Below are positions 1 to 5,159 of a stretch of DNA of 5,179 nucleotides, one piece after another. The stretch spans positions 1-5,179 of the forward strand of contig SKKR01000188.1 in the NCBI GenBank assembly GCA_007123655.1. The letters run 5' to 3'. Position 1 is the stretch's first letter. Each line of letters starts with the position of its first letter. The translations under genes were made by a program, and so were the position numbers. Under the pieces are notes generated by a model, which saw nothing but the letters and a program-made list of their open reading frames with translations, was not told the origin of the DNA and did not search any database. The DNA is from Thermomicrobiaceae bacterium (GTDB taxonomy: Bacteria > Chloroflexota > Chloroflexia > Thermomicrobiales > Thermomicrobiaceae).

Positions 1-203
1 GTCCCCGGGGCCGGGATCGCCCGTGCCCCTGTCAGCGATGCCAGACAATCATGTGCACCTCAAGGCTAGCATCCGGCACGATTCGCGTAAAGGCAAACCT
101 GATTCCCCGGCCCCGAGAACCGTTCGCAAGTAAGGGATGATCGAGGCCGATCCGGTCATCGGCACCCCGTTCCAGGCGGCGCTCTGGTGACCACGGGTCC
201 GGT
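1..203. other. Gene-free flank downstream of the aminopeptidase
   Basis: No reading frame here has a credible start with a ribosome site or a recognisable product. Three short frames entering from the left edge on the plus strand close within the first 140 bases. Any of them could be the tail of an upstream gene, but none is recognisable. Besides the hairpin at 7-29, GCCGAT (146-151) and ATCGGC (158-163) form a weak 6-base stem with a 6-base loop. That is too weak, and lacks a T-tract, for a terminator call. Confidence 0.5.
7..29. terminator. GC-rich hairpin, possible terminator without T-tract
   Basis: GGGGCCGGG at 7-15 pairs with CCCG at 20-23 and GCCCC at 25-29. This gives nine G-C pairs around an ATCG tetraloop with one bulged T at 24. 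It lies about 175 bases past the stop of the minus-strand aminopeptidase. No run of T follows on either strand, so it is not a textbook intrinsic terminator. It could be a factor-assisted terminator, an mRNA-end stabilising stem, or one copy of a dispersed palindrome. The structure is seen directly; the role is inferred. Confidence 0.35.
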
Positions 204-1307
204 CTAGATCTGGAATGCTCCGTCCTTACTGAACAGTTCGCCGTCAACGTGGACCTCGCTTCCCGACCGGAGATCGACGATCATGTCCCAGTGAACTGCG
301 GACGTGTTCCTGGATCCGGTTTGCGGGTAACCGGCGCCGACCGCCATGTGAAGCGTGCCGCCGATCTTTTCATCGAAGAGCGTGTTACCGGTGAATTTCT
401 GGATTCCCCGGTTCGTGCCGAAGGCGAACTCGCCGAGATAGCGCGCTCCTTCATCGGTATCGAGTGTACTGATGAGGTACTCCTCGTTCTTGTTCGCACT
501 GGCGTTGACAACCTTGCCGTCCTTGAACTCGAGCTTGATCCCTTCGACGGACCGGCCGTTCATCGTGCTCGGGAACGTGAACGACACGTGCCCATTCGCG
601 GAGTCTTCGATCGGACCGGTAAAGATCTCCCCATCGGGGAAATTGTGATTGCCGTCAGCGTTGATCCAGGTCCGGCCGCCTGTCTGAACGGTGAGATCGG
701 TGCCTTCGGCCTGGATCCGAATCTCCTTCTTTTCCGAGAGCCAGTCGATAGTCCGCTGTTGCTCCCGAGAGATTTCCCGCCAGCGGGCGACCGGGTCTGG
801 ATCGCCCAACAACCCCGCGCCGTAGACGAACTCCTCGTATTCCGCCAGTGACATCTCCGCGTCCTGTGCGTACGCCTCGGTTGGAAAGAGGGTGAGCACC
901 CAGGCGAGCTCTTCGGCGGCGGCCCGCTTCAGCATCGTATTCCGCAATTCGCCACGGGCTTTCTGCGCAAGTTGCTGCCTGGCCGGATCGACGTTGGTGA
1001 GCGAGCGGGTGTTGGTTTCGCTCATCAGCCGGATCAGACCGTCTGCCTTTTCGATTCCGTACCTGTCGATCGGCGTCAGGTGCCGGAGTTGCTCATCGCT
1101 CCCGTGCTCGAACATGAGTTCGGTGAGCCCGGGGAGCGTGATCCGGGTGACGGGATGCCCGCCCCGCAGCAGGGTGTACTTGTAGGCGGCCTGGATCAGC
1201 GGACTGGCTACCGGGCCCCCGCTGATTTCGATCACCTGCCCCGGTTGCACGTCGATGGAGTATTCGACCAGAAGTCGCCCCAACTGATCGATCCGCGAAT
1301 CTGCCAT
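204..1307 (-). CDS. M29-family metallo-aminopeptidase (leucyl aminopeptidase / aminopeptidase T-like)
   Basis: Predicted cytoplasmic aminopeptidase of 367 residues that removes N-terminal amino acids from peptides using two divalent metal ions. The N-terminus, 'LLVEYSIDVQPGQVIEI', is typical of the family. The C-terminal half carries a complete set of expected metal and catalytic residues: E227 in DGEIFTGP, E293 in LGEFAFG, H320 and Y327 in GGTLHMAVGAGYP, then H339 and D341 in SAVHWDM. From memory, these match Glu250, Glu316, His345, Tyr352, His376 and Asp378 of Thermus AmpT, and the spacing E227-E293 is the same 66 residues. Length fits the family. The frame stays open upstream to 1490, but the ATG at 1307 gives the conserved N-terminus and has AAGGGA nine bases upstream. 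An ATG at 1325 with GGAG before it is the alternative and would add six residues. It is transcribed away from the pilus genes and is probably functionally unrelated. Peptide specificity cannot be read from the sequence. Confidence 0.93.
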   Translation of the reverse strand: MADSRIDQLGRLLVEYSIDVQPGQVIEISGGPVASPLIQAAYKYTLLRGGHPVTRITLPGLTELMFEHGSDEQLRHLTPIDRYGIEKADGLIRLMSETNTRSLTNVDPARQQLAQKARGELRNTMLKRAAAEELAWVLTLFPTEAYAQDAEMSLAEYEEFVYGAGLLGDPDPVARWREISREQQRTIDWLSEKKEIRIQAEGTDLTVQTGGRTWINADGNHNFPDGEIFTGPIEDSANGHVSFTFPSTMNGRSVEGIKLEFKDGKVVNASANKNEEYLISTLDTDEGARYLGEFAFGTNRGIQKFTGNTLFDEKIGGTLHMAVGAGYPQTGSRNTSAVHWDMIVDLRSGSEVHVDGELFSKDGAFQI

Positions 1308-1348
1308 GTACGGAGTTCCCTTCATCTGCACGTCTCCAGCCGGAGGTG

Positions 1349-1354
1349 ATTGTA
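1349..1354 (-). promoter_or_regulatory. Candidate -10 box for the aminopeptidase
   Basis: On the minus strand this reads TACAAT, five of six matches to the sigma-70 -10 consensus. It would place the transcript start near 1342 and leave a leader of about 35 bases that includes the AAGGGA ribosome site before the ATG at 1307. No convincing -35 box lies 16-18 bases upstream, so the call rests on position and the -10 match alone. Confidence 0.35.
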
Positions 1355-1453
1355 CCGCCCGGGCGAATCCGGAGGACGAACGTACCGGTCTCCTGGCCCG
1401 TCGCACCGAAGACAACAGTCCGAATGGCGAGGTTACTTTGGGTACAACGAACA

Positions 1454-1482
1454 GTGACAGCGGCGGGATAGATTCGTATGGT
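1454..1482 (+). promoter_or_regulatory. Sigma-70-like promoter candidate for the pilus operon
   Basis: GTGACA at 1454-1459 (5/6 to TTGACA) is followed, after exactly 17 bases, by TATGGT at 1477-1482 (4/6 to TATAAT). Spacing is optimal. Transcription would start near 1489, giving a leader of roughly 260 bases before the first TadE-like gene at 1747. This is the best plus-strand promoter match I found in the intergenic region, but it is a consensus match only. Confidence 0.4.
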
Positions 1483-1544
1483 GAGTTCATGAGGTACCGA
1501 TGCGCGCGATTGCGCGGTCGGATTGATAAGGGGTCCAGTTGACA

Positions 1545-1576
1545 CCGATGAGGAGAGACGGATTCGAACGCATCGG
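1545..1576 (+). repeat. Inverted repeat CCGATG / CATCGG in the pilus-operon leader
   Basis: CCGATG at 1545-1550 is complementary to CATCGG at 1571-1576, a 6-base stem around a 20-base loop. It begins directly after TTGACA at 1539-1544. CATCGG recurs at 1617-1622 and 1631-1636, so alternative pairings with CCGATG are possible. It could be an operator or a leader RNA structure; chance is also possible for a motif this short. Confidence 0.25.
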
Positions 1577-1655
1577 CAAACGCTTCCTATGCAGAAATCC
1601 GTTGCGCCACCTCCCCCATCGGTCCTGGTACATCGGGTACGGACGAGTGATTCAT

Positions 1656-1667
1656 TCGGGAACCCGA
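1656..1667. promoter_or_regulatory. Operator-like palindrome TCGGGaaCCCGA
   Basis: Two 5-base inverted arms are separated by only two bases, too tight for an RNA hairpin loop but of the form bound by dimeric repressors. It sits about 80 bases ahead of the first TadE-like start and downstream of the best promoter match. No regulator gene is in view, so a binding function is a guess. Confidence 0.2.
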
Positions 1668-1746
1668 GACAGGTCACAAACCGGCCTCACGCGGACATAC
1701 TTGAACCAGACGAGTTATCTGACCGAGAACGTTATGGTAACAGCTG

Positions 1747-2190
1747 ATGTTATGTGACCGGCATAAAGGGCAATCGATTGTGGAGCTTGCGTTCATCTCG
1801 TTGATCGCGGTCTCTCTGCTGGTTGCCACAATCGATGTGAGCCGCGCGTTCTCGGCTCATCTGACACTCGGGAACATGGCGCGCGCCGGGGCGCAGGCGG
1901 GCTCAGTCAGCGCCGTTCTGGGTGCCGAGACAACGGGTGAAGCGAAGGCGTTGATCGAAAACGGGGCGAAAGATGAAGATTCGTTGCTCCTCGGCGGGGA
2001 ACCAACCGTTGAATCCCGACTCTGCGTCGATTCAGCGGATTACAAACTCGTGCAGGTACGGGTCTCCTATGATTTCGAGCCGCTTGTGGGGATCGGGCCG
2101 CTTGCCGGACCGTTCACGCTCGAACGACAGGTTGAAATGCGCGCGCAGATGACAGACATGCGCTCCGAGTTCACTGAGAGTTGTTTCTGA
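1747..2190 (+). CDS. TadE-like minor pseudopilin, type A (A1)
   Basis: A 147-residue protein of the TadE-like family (Tad/Flp pilus minor pseudopilins). The eight-residue leader MLCDRHKG ends in a G|Q prepilin-type site, and Glu sits at +5 (QSIVE), as in type IV pilins. A hydrophobic helix spans about residues 11-30, followed by 'LGNMARAGAQAG', a variant of the usual NAAREGA segment. The rest should lie outside the membrane. The C-terminal strand region 'VSYDFEPLVGIGP...VEMR' pairs it with the protein at 4236-4685 rather than with the other two small proteins. Cysteines are C3 (removed with the leader), C93 and C146. The ATG at 1747 has only a weak upstream GGTAA, so initiation may be inefficient. 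Its stop overlaps the next start as TGATG, implying translational coupling to the TadG-like gene. Confident as TadE-like; exact role in the filament is inferred. Confidence 0.85.
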   Translation: MLCDRHKGQSIVELAFISLIAVSLLVATIDVSRAFSAHLTLGNMARAGAQAGSVSAVLGAETTGEAKALIENGAKDEDSLLLGGEPTVESRLCVDSADYKLVQVRVSYDFEPLVGIGPLAGPFTLERQVEMRAQMTDMRSEFTESCF

Positions 2191-3512
2191 TGCTGGACTG
2201 GCTGAATCATAGGATCCTCCGCGTGAAGGAACAAAGCAGCGGGGGGACGTCCGATGCATTCGCGGCGAATAGAGGGGTTGCTCTCAAGGACCGGTTCGAG
2301 TGCGCGTCTGGTCAGGTGCTCGTCATCTTCGCCGTTGCGATGATCGCGATTCTCGGTTTCGCGGCGCTGTCTATTGATGTCGGTCACTATCTCGCCGAGC
2401 GGCGGAGCGTCCAGAACGCGACCGATGCATCCGCGATGGCGGCCGGACGGCTCGTGCTTCGCAACGACACGAACAATCTTCAACTCCAGATCGAATCGTT
2501 CGTGGCCGCGAACGGGTTTCCGGATGCGACCGTAAACTACTCCTGGAATCCGGGCGACGACGAAGTCAATGTCAGCGTCACGCACGACGTCGACCGCTTC
2601 TTCCTTGGCGCGGTGTATGACGGGGACTGGAGCGTAACCACCGAGGCGACTGCCCGGACGGCTCCGGAAGATGTACCCTTCGCGCTGATCGCGCTCGGCG
2701 AGGACCCCAACTGTAACGATCCAACAGGCGTTCAGCTGTCCGGTGCCGCAATGGACTTCTCCCTCATCGGGGGCGGCATCGGTTCGAACTCGTGCATCTT
2801 CGCAAACAACCCGAACATAGACGGCCAGGTCGATGGCAATATCGAAGCGCAGGGCGAGATTTCAGATTACTTTAACGACTGGGACGTCTCCGGAACGATC
2901 ACCGACGGCCAGGGATATATCCCGGATCCCTACCTGAACTTCGCCCAGAACAACGATCCGATGGCCACGGCAGATTGTGCAAATGTGGATCCCGAGATTG
3001 TCGAAACCGGAAGCGGTGGAAACAGAACCTGGACGATGGAGCCGGGCCGATACACGAGCGCGTCTGACTTGAGTCCGGGCGGCAATGTTCGAGACGTGAT
3101 CATGCAGCCAGGCGTCTACTGTTTCGAAGAGGAACTCAGATTGTCTTCCGCAAACACATCACTTGATGCGTCTCAGGGCGTGCTGATTTACCTTGCCTCA
3201 CCCAACGGGAATTTCTCTCCCGGAAACTCCGATTACGAGATCACCTCGCTCGGAGAAGACTGGGCAGATATTGCCATCTGGAGCGACAACTGCAACGAGG
3301 CGCTTGACATGCATGGCAACGGCCAGATGACGGTTAACGGCGTTATCTATGCTCCCTGCTCGTTCGTTGAGCTTGGAGGAAACACTGGTCAGGATGTGGT
3401 CAACGGGCAGGTCGTCGCCCATGACGTCTGGATTCATGGGAACGTCACGTTCAATATCGACGCGGGTCTAAAGTACACTGCATCTCCCCTGCGCGTCTTT
3501 CTGGTCCAGTAG
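2190..3512 (+). CDS. TadG-like protein with large exported beta-rich domain
   Basis: A 440-residue protein. I chose the ATG at 2190, overlapping the previous stop as TGATG with GAGAG nine bases upstream; a TTG at 2181 in the same frame would add three residues. Residues 1-40 are a long hydrophilic leader. Residues 41-86 match the N-terminal TadE/G-like module: GQVLVIFAVA, a membrane helix to about 62, then IDVGHYLAERR and QNATDASAMAAG. The roughly 350 remaining residues should be extracytoplasmic: Asn/Asp/Gly-rich, ending in short repeating strands (GVIYAP, VELGGN, VVNGQVVAHDVWIHGN, FNIDAG) that look like a right-handed beta-helix. I see no von Willebrand A domain, which many TadG proteins carry. 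After G41 the +5 residue is I46, not Glu, unlike its small neighbours. Six cysteines (175, 202, 263, 311, 368, 390) lie in the exported part and could form three disulphides. Likely a structural or adhesive component working with the flanking TadE-like proteins; the ligand is unknown. Confidence 0.8.
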   Translation: MLDWLNHRILRVKEQSSGGTSDAFAANRGVALKDRFECASGQVLVIFAVAMIAILGFAALSIDVGHYLAERRSVQNATDASAMAAGRLVLRNDTNNLQLQIESFVAANGFPDATVNYSWNPGDDEVNVSVTHDVDRFFLGAVYDGDWSVTTEATARTAPEDVPFALIALGEDPNCNDPTGVQLSGAAMDFSLIGGGIGSNSCIFANNPNIDGQVDGNIEAQGEISDYFNDWDVSGTITDGQGYIPDPYLNFAQNNDPMATADCANVDPEIVETGSGGNRTWTMEPGRYTSASDLSPGGNVRDVIMQPGVYCFEEELRLSSANTSLDASQGVLIYLASPNGNFSPGNSDYEITSLGEDWADIAIWSDNCNEALDMHGNGQMTVNGVIYAPCSFVELGGNTGQDVVNGQVVAHDVWIHGNVTFNIDAGLKYTASPLRVFLVQ

Positions 3513-3554
3513 ACTGGTTGTGATTCGCGGAAACACGGAAGTGAGCTAGCCAAC

Positions 3555-4031
3555 GTGCGACGTCGACTGACGACCCAGCCAGGACAATCGACGGTTGAAT
3601 TCGCACTCGTCGCGATCATCCTTTTTACGATGGTGTTCGGCATCATCGAGGGAGGGCGGATGCTGTTCACGTATCACCAGGTCACCAACGCGGCCCGTGA
3701 AGGCGCCCGGTATGCGGTCGCGCACGGGATCGAGGGGACGACGCAGGTCAACCAGGGCGACTATCAGGCGATGATCGGCGAGGTCTCGTCCCGCACCTCG
3801 GGGCTGAGTGCGGACGCGCTTTCGATTACCGCTCAATGGCCTGGCGACGCATCCGCGAAGCCTATCGTGGTGGACGAAGAGGAGGTCGACCGTTGCCCGC
3901 CAGGTGGCAACAACGCCGGGTGTCCGGTGCGCGTCGCGGTCACCTATACATACGAACCGGTCGTAGCCATGTTCGCTGGCTGGGGCTCGTTCGAGATGTC
4001 CAGCAGCAGTGAGATGCGCATCCACTACTGA
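3555..4031 (+). CDS. TadE-like minor pseudopilin, type B (B1)
   Basis: A 158-residue TadE-like protein starting at GTG, the only start that keeps the leader; AGTGAG about nine bases upstream is a weak ribosome site. The basic leader MRRRLTTQPG is followed by Q and Glu at +5 (QSTVE), then a hydrophobic helix (about 15-31), 'IIEGGR' and the classical 'VTNAAREGARYAV' segment. The exported domain ends in 'VTYTYEPVV' and an aromatic C-terminus, IHY. C114 and C123 frame a short Pro-Gly-Asn loop just before the last strands and probably form a disulphide. It follows the TadG-like gene after 42 bases with no terminator, so it is likely co-transcribed. It is clearly closer to the protein at 4685-5134 (shared GIIE.G, NA.REGARYA, YTY.PVV, GSF) than to the A-type neighbours. 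Predicted inner-membrane pseudopilin for a Tad-type filament. Confidence 0.88.
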   Translation: MRRRLTTQPGQSTVEFALVAIILFTMVFGIIEGGRMLFTYHQVTNAAREGARYAVAHGIEGTTQVNQGDYQAMIGEVSSRTSGLSADALSITAQWPGDASAKPIVVDEEEVDRCPPGGNNAGCPVRVAVTYTYEPVVAMFAGWGSFEMSSSSEMRIHY

Positions 4032-4079
4032 CATCCATCCCTGACGGGTTACTCATTCGTCTCCTCCCCCAGCGCCAGA

Positions 4080-4124
4080 GTTCCTACCCGGACCAGACTC
4101 GCGTACCGCCCACGAAGTAGGAAC
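4080..4124 (+). repeat. Perfect 8-base inverted repeat GTTCCTAC / GTAGGAAC
   Basis: GTTCCTAC at 4080-4087 and GTAGGAAC at 4117-4124 are exact reverse complements separated by 29 bases. Pairing stops sharply on both sides. There is no T-tract after it, so it is not a standard terminator. It lies just after the B1 gene and just before the promoter candidate, a suitable place for a dimeric regulator site, an attenuator stem or an mRNA processing structure. The repeat is seen directly; any role is inferred. Confidence 0.4.
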
Positions 4125-4130
4125 AGACTC
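4091..4130 (+). repeat. Direct repeat GAcCAGACTC / GAaCAGACTC with 30-base period
   Basis: GACCAGACTC at 4091-4100 and GAACAGACTC at 4121-4130 match at nine of ten positions. Their start-to-start distance of 30 bases is close to three DNA turns, so bound proteins would lie on the same face. The second copy overlaps the right arm of the inverted repeat ending at 4124. Confidence 0.3.
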
Positions 4131-4155
4131 AGGCAATCGGTACGAATGCTGGATG

Positions 4156-4182
4156 TTGCCCGACACAGGCGGCCACTACACT
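4156..4182 (+). promoter_or_regulatory. Internal promoter candidate for the second pilus gene pair
   Basis: TTGCCC at 4156-4161 (4/6 to TTGACA) and TACACT at 4177-4182 (4/6 to TATAAT) are separated by 15 bases, shorter than ideal. Transcription would begin near 4189, leaving about 47 bases before the GTG at 4236, with its ribosome site inside that leader. A weak match on its own; position in the only long gap of the cluster supports it. Confidence 0.3.
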
Positions 4183-4224
4183 AGATGGTGGACGACTGAC
4201 AAATGTGTGGACAGTCGCAACGCC

Positions 4225-4230
4225 GGAGGG
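4225..4230 (+). promoter_or_regulatory. Strong ribosome binding site GGAGGG that fixes a GTG start
   Basis: GGAGGG ends five bases before GTG at 4236-4238, in frame with the TadE-like protein. The upstream in-frame ATG at 4203 has no comparable site at proper distance and would put eleven extra residues in front of the leader. This decides the start of the 4236-4685 gene and is the best Shine-Dalgarno match in the cluster. Confidence 0.7.
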
Positions 4231-4235
4231 CACCA

Positions 4236-4685
4236 GTGTTTCGCAGGCACCACGCTGAAAAATCAACGGGTCAATCGATGGTCGAGCTGGCGCTTATCCT
4301 GCCCATCATGGTGTTGTTCCTTGCGCTCAGCGCGGACTTCGGACGCGCCCTTACCGCCTATATCCAGATCGGCAGCGCCGCACGCGAGGGTGCCGCCTAC
4401 GGCATGCAATCGAGCGGTCTTAGTACGTCGGACATCGAGTTTGCCGCGTATCAGGAGTTGGACTCCTCACTGAACCCGGGGCAACGGCCAACGATCTGGG
4501 GAACTGAACCAGAGGCCAGGGTAATACCGTGTACTGACGGGATGACTGGACCCGGTCCGGAAAACCTCCCCTATCAATGCGTCGCGGTGGAGATGAGTTA
4601 CAACTTCAGTCCGTTTATCACCATCGGCCCAATTCCAGAGAACATTCCGATGCAGCGAACTGTCGAGATGCGGGTGGTGAACTGA
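4236..4685 (+). CDS. TadE-like minor pseudopilin, type A (A2)
   Basis: A 149-residue TadE-like protein read from GTG at 4236. The basic leader MFRRHHAEKSTG is followed by Q and Glu at +5 (QSMVE), then a hydrophobic helix (about 18-35), 'ADFGRALTAYIQIGSAAREGAAYG', and an exported domain. C99 and C115 flank a Gly-Pro-rich loop before the strand 'VAVEMSYNFSP', a likely disulphide. The C-terminal pattern 'SY.F.P...IGP......R.VEMR' aligns without gaps with A1 at 1747-2190, marking the two as one subtype. Its stop overlaps the next ATG as TGATG, so A2 and B2 are probably made in coupled amounts. It lies after a 204-base gap with its own promoter candidate. Predicted inner-membrane pseudopilin for the same Tad-type filament; precise position in it unknown. 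Confidence 0.88.
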   Translation: MFRRHHAEKSTGQSMVELALILPIMVLFLALSADFGRALTAYIQIGSAAREGAAYGMQSSGLSTSDIEFAAYQELDSSLNPGQRPTIWGTEPEARVIPCTDGMTGPGPENLPYQCVAVEMSYNFSPFITIGPIPENIPMQRTVEMRVVN

Positions 4686-5134
4686 TGCGTCGGTCTGTCT
4701 CACGCTCGAAATCGCGCGGACAGGGGATCGTCGAGTTTGCCCTGGTCGTGCCTATCTTCCTCGCCCTTACATTCGGGATCATCGAACTCGGTTGGCTCGT
4801 CTATAACAACCACACAGTGAGTAACGCGACCCGCGAAGGCGCCCGATACGCGATGGTGAACGGCAGCCGTGCCGCCGAGAACACAGGTTCCGTGGCTGAT
4901 GCTAATTCGGTGCGCCCGATCGTTGAGGAGCGTGCCGGGAATCTCAGCTCGAACATTGATGCAGTTTATGTCGGTTTTCACTGTTCCAATGGAGGTCCTG
5001 ACTGTACGCCGGAGGAGCCAGGCAGTCTGGTAACGGTCGAAACGACCTATACCTATCAGCCGGTTGTCGGCGCAATTGTAGGGGTCGGTTCGTTCCAGCT
5101 GACGAGCGAAAGCACCGTCATCGTCCAGTATTAA
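4685..5134 (+). CDS. TadE-like minor pseudopilin, type B (B2)
   Basis: A 149-residue TadE-like protein. The ATG at 4685 overlaps the preceding TGA by one base, with GGGTGGTG just upstream serving as ribosome site. The frame is open further upstream, but that part lies inside A2 and is not pilin-like. The basic leader MRRSVSRSKSRG leads to Q and Glu at +5 (QGIVE), a helix 'FALVVPIFLALTFGIIELGW', then 'VSNATREGARYAM'. The exported domain contains C100 and C107 in 'HCSNGGPDC', a probable disulphide loop, then 'TTYTYQPVV', 'GSF' and a C-terminal 'VQY'. It aligns gap-free with B1 at 3555-4031 through the helix and the last strands. No terminator follows; the next gene begins 25 bases later, so the operon continues beyond the window. 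Confidence 0.9.
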   Translation: MRRSVSRSKSRGQGIVEFALVVPIFLALTFGIIELGWLVYNNHTVSNATREGARYAMVNGSRAAENTGSVADANSVRPIVEERAGNLSSNIDAVYVGFHCSNGGPDCTPEEPGSLVTVETTYTYQPVVGAIVGVGSFQLTSESTVIVQY

Positions 5135-5159
5135 TTGATTCTCCGAAGAAGAGGGCACT

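Larger units (their letters stand above)
1308..1746. other. Divergent intergenic region between aminopeptidase and pilus genes
   Basis: These 439 bases separate two divergent transcripts. I see no gene here that I can support. The longest plus-strand frame (ATG 1548 to stop 1757) is arginine-rich, uses rare codons such as AGG, AGA and CTA, and lacks a well-placed ribosome site. Contents: a minus-strand -10 candidate at 1349-1354, a plus-strand promoter candidate at 1454-1482, a small CGCGC/GCGCG stem at 1503-1516, a lone TTGACA at 1539-1544 without a matching -10, three CATCGG copies (1571, 1617, 1631), and the interrupted palindrome TCGGGaaCCCGA at 1656-1667. Confidence 0.6.
4032..4235. other. 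204-base gap splitting the pilus gene cluster
   Basis: No credible coding sequence. The gap contains an 8-base inverted repeat (4080-4087 / 4117-4124), a 10-base near-identical direct repeat pair (4091-4100 / 4121-4130), a promoter candidate (4156-4182) and the ribosome site of the next gene (4225-4230). It is much longer than the other junctions in the cluster (1-base overlap, 42 bases, 1-base overlap), suggesting separate or adjustable expression of the downstream genes. Confidence 0.6.

Noticed and set aside
249..851. 200-residue open frame on the plus strand
   Set aside because: It is antisense to the aminopeptidase, shows no recognisable motif, and arises from the GC-rich codon pattern of the real gene on the other strand.
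972..1349. 125-residue plus-strand open frame
   Set aside because: Also antisense to the aminopeptidase; no family features and no ribosome site worth noting.
1308..1490. 61-residue N-terminal extension of the aminopeptidase
   Set aside because: The frame is open, but the extra residues are low-complexity and Ser/Arg/Pro-rich, and the family N-terminus begins right at the ATG at 1307, which has a ribosome site.
1539..1566. Perfect TTGACA at 1539-1544 as a -35 box
   Set aside because: No acceptable -10 sequence at 16-18 bases (GATTCG, ATTCGA or TTCGAA), so it was not called as a promoter.
1552..1576. GGATTCGAACG resembling the antisense of a tRNA T-loop
   Set aside because: On the minus strand the flanking bases do not form the 5-base T-stem, and no CCA end, anticodon arm or acceptor pairing is present.
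1093..1677. 194-residue minus-strand open frame overlapping the aminopeptidase start
   Set aside because: Out of frame with the conserved M29 sequence; composition is Arg/Gly/Thr-rich shadow translation.
1539..1757. Possible small gene just before A1 (TTG 1539 or ATG 1548, ending 1757)
   Set aside because: No well-placed ribosome site, rare Arg codons, no pilin or other family features; it would also overlap the A1 start.
2067..2585. 172-residue minus-strand open frame
   Set aside because: Antisense shadow across the A1/TadG junction without recognisable features.
4203..4235. ATG at 4203 as start of the A2 gene
   Set aside because: The GTG at 4236 has GGAGGG five bases upstream and leaves a leader length matching the other three proteins; the ATG has no well-spaced ribosome site.
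4153..4473. 106-residue plus-strand open frame overlapping A2
   Set aside because: Out of frame with the TadE-like sequence; Ser/Arg/Pro/Trp-rich shadow.
4577..4684. Upstream extension of B2
   Set aside because: The extra 36 residues lie wholly within A2 and are not pilin-like; the ATG at 4685 gives a standard leader.
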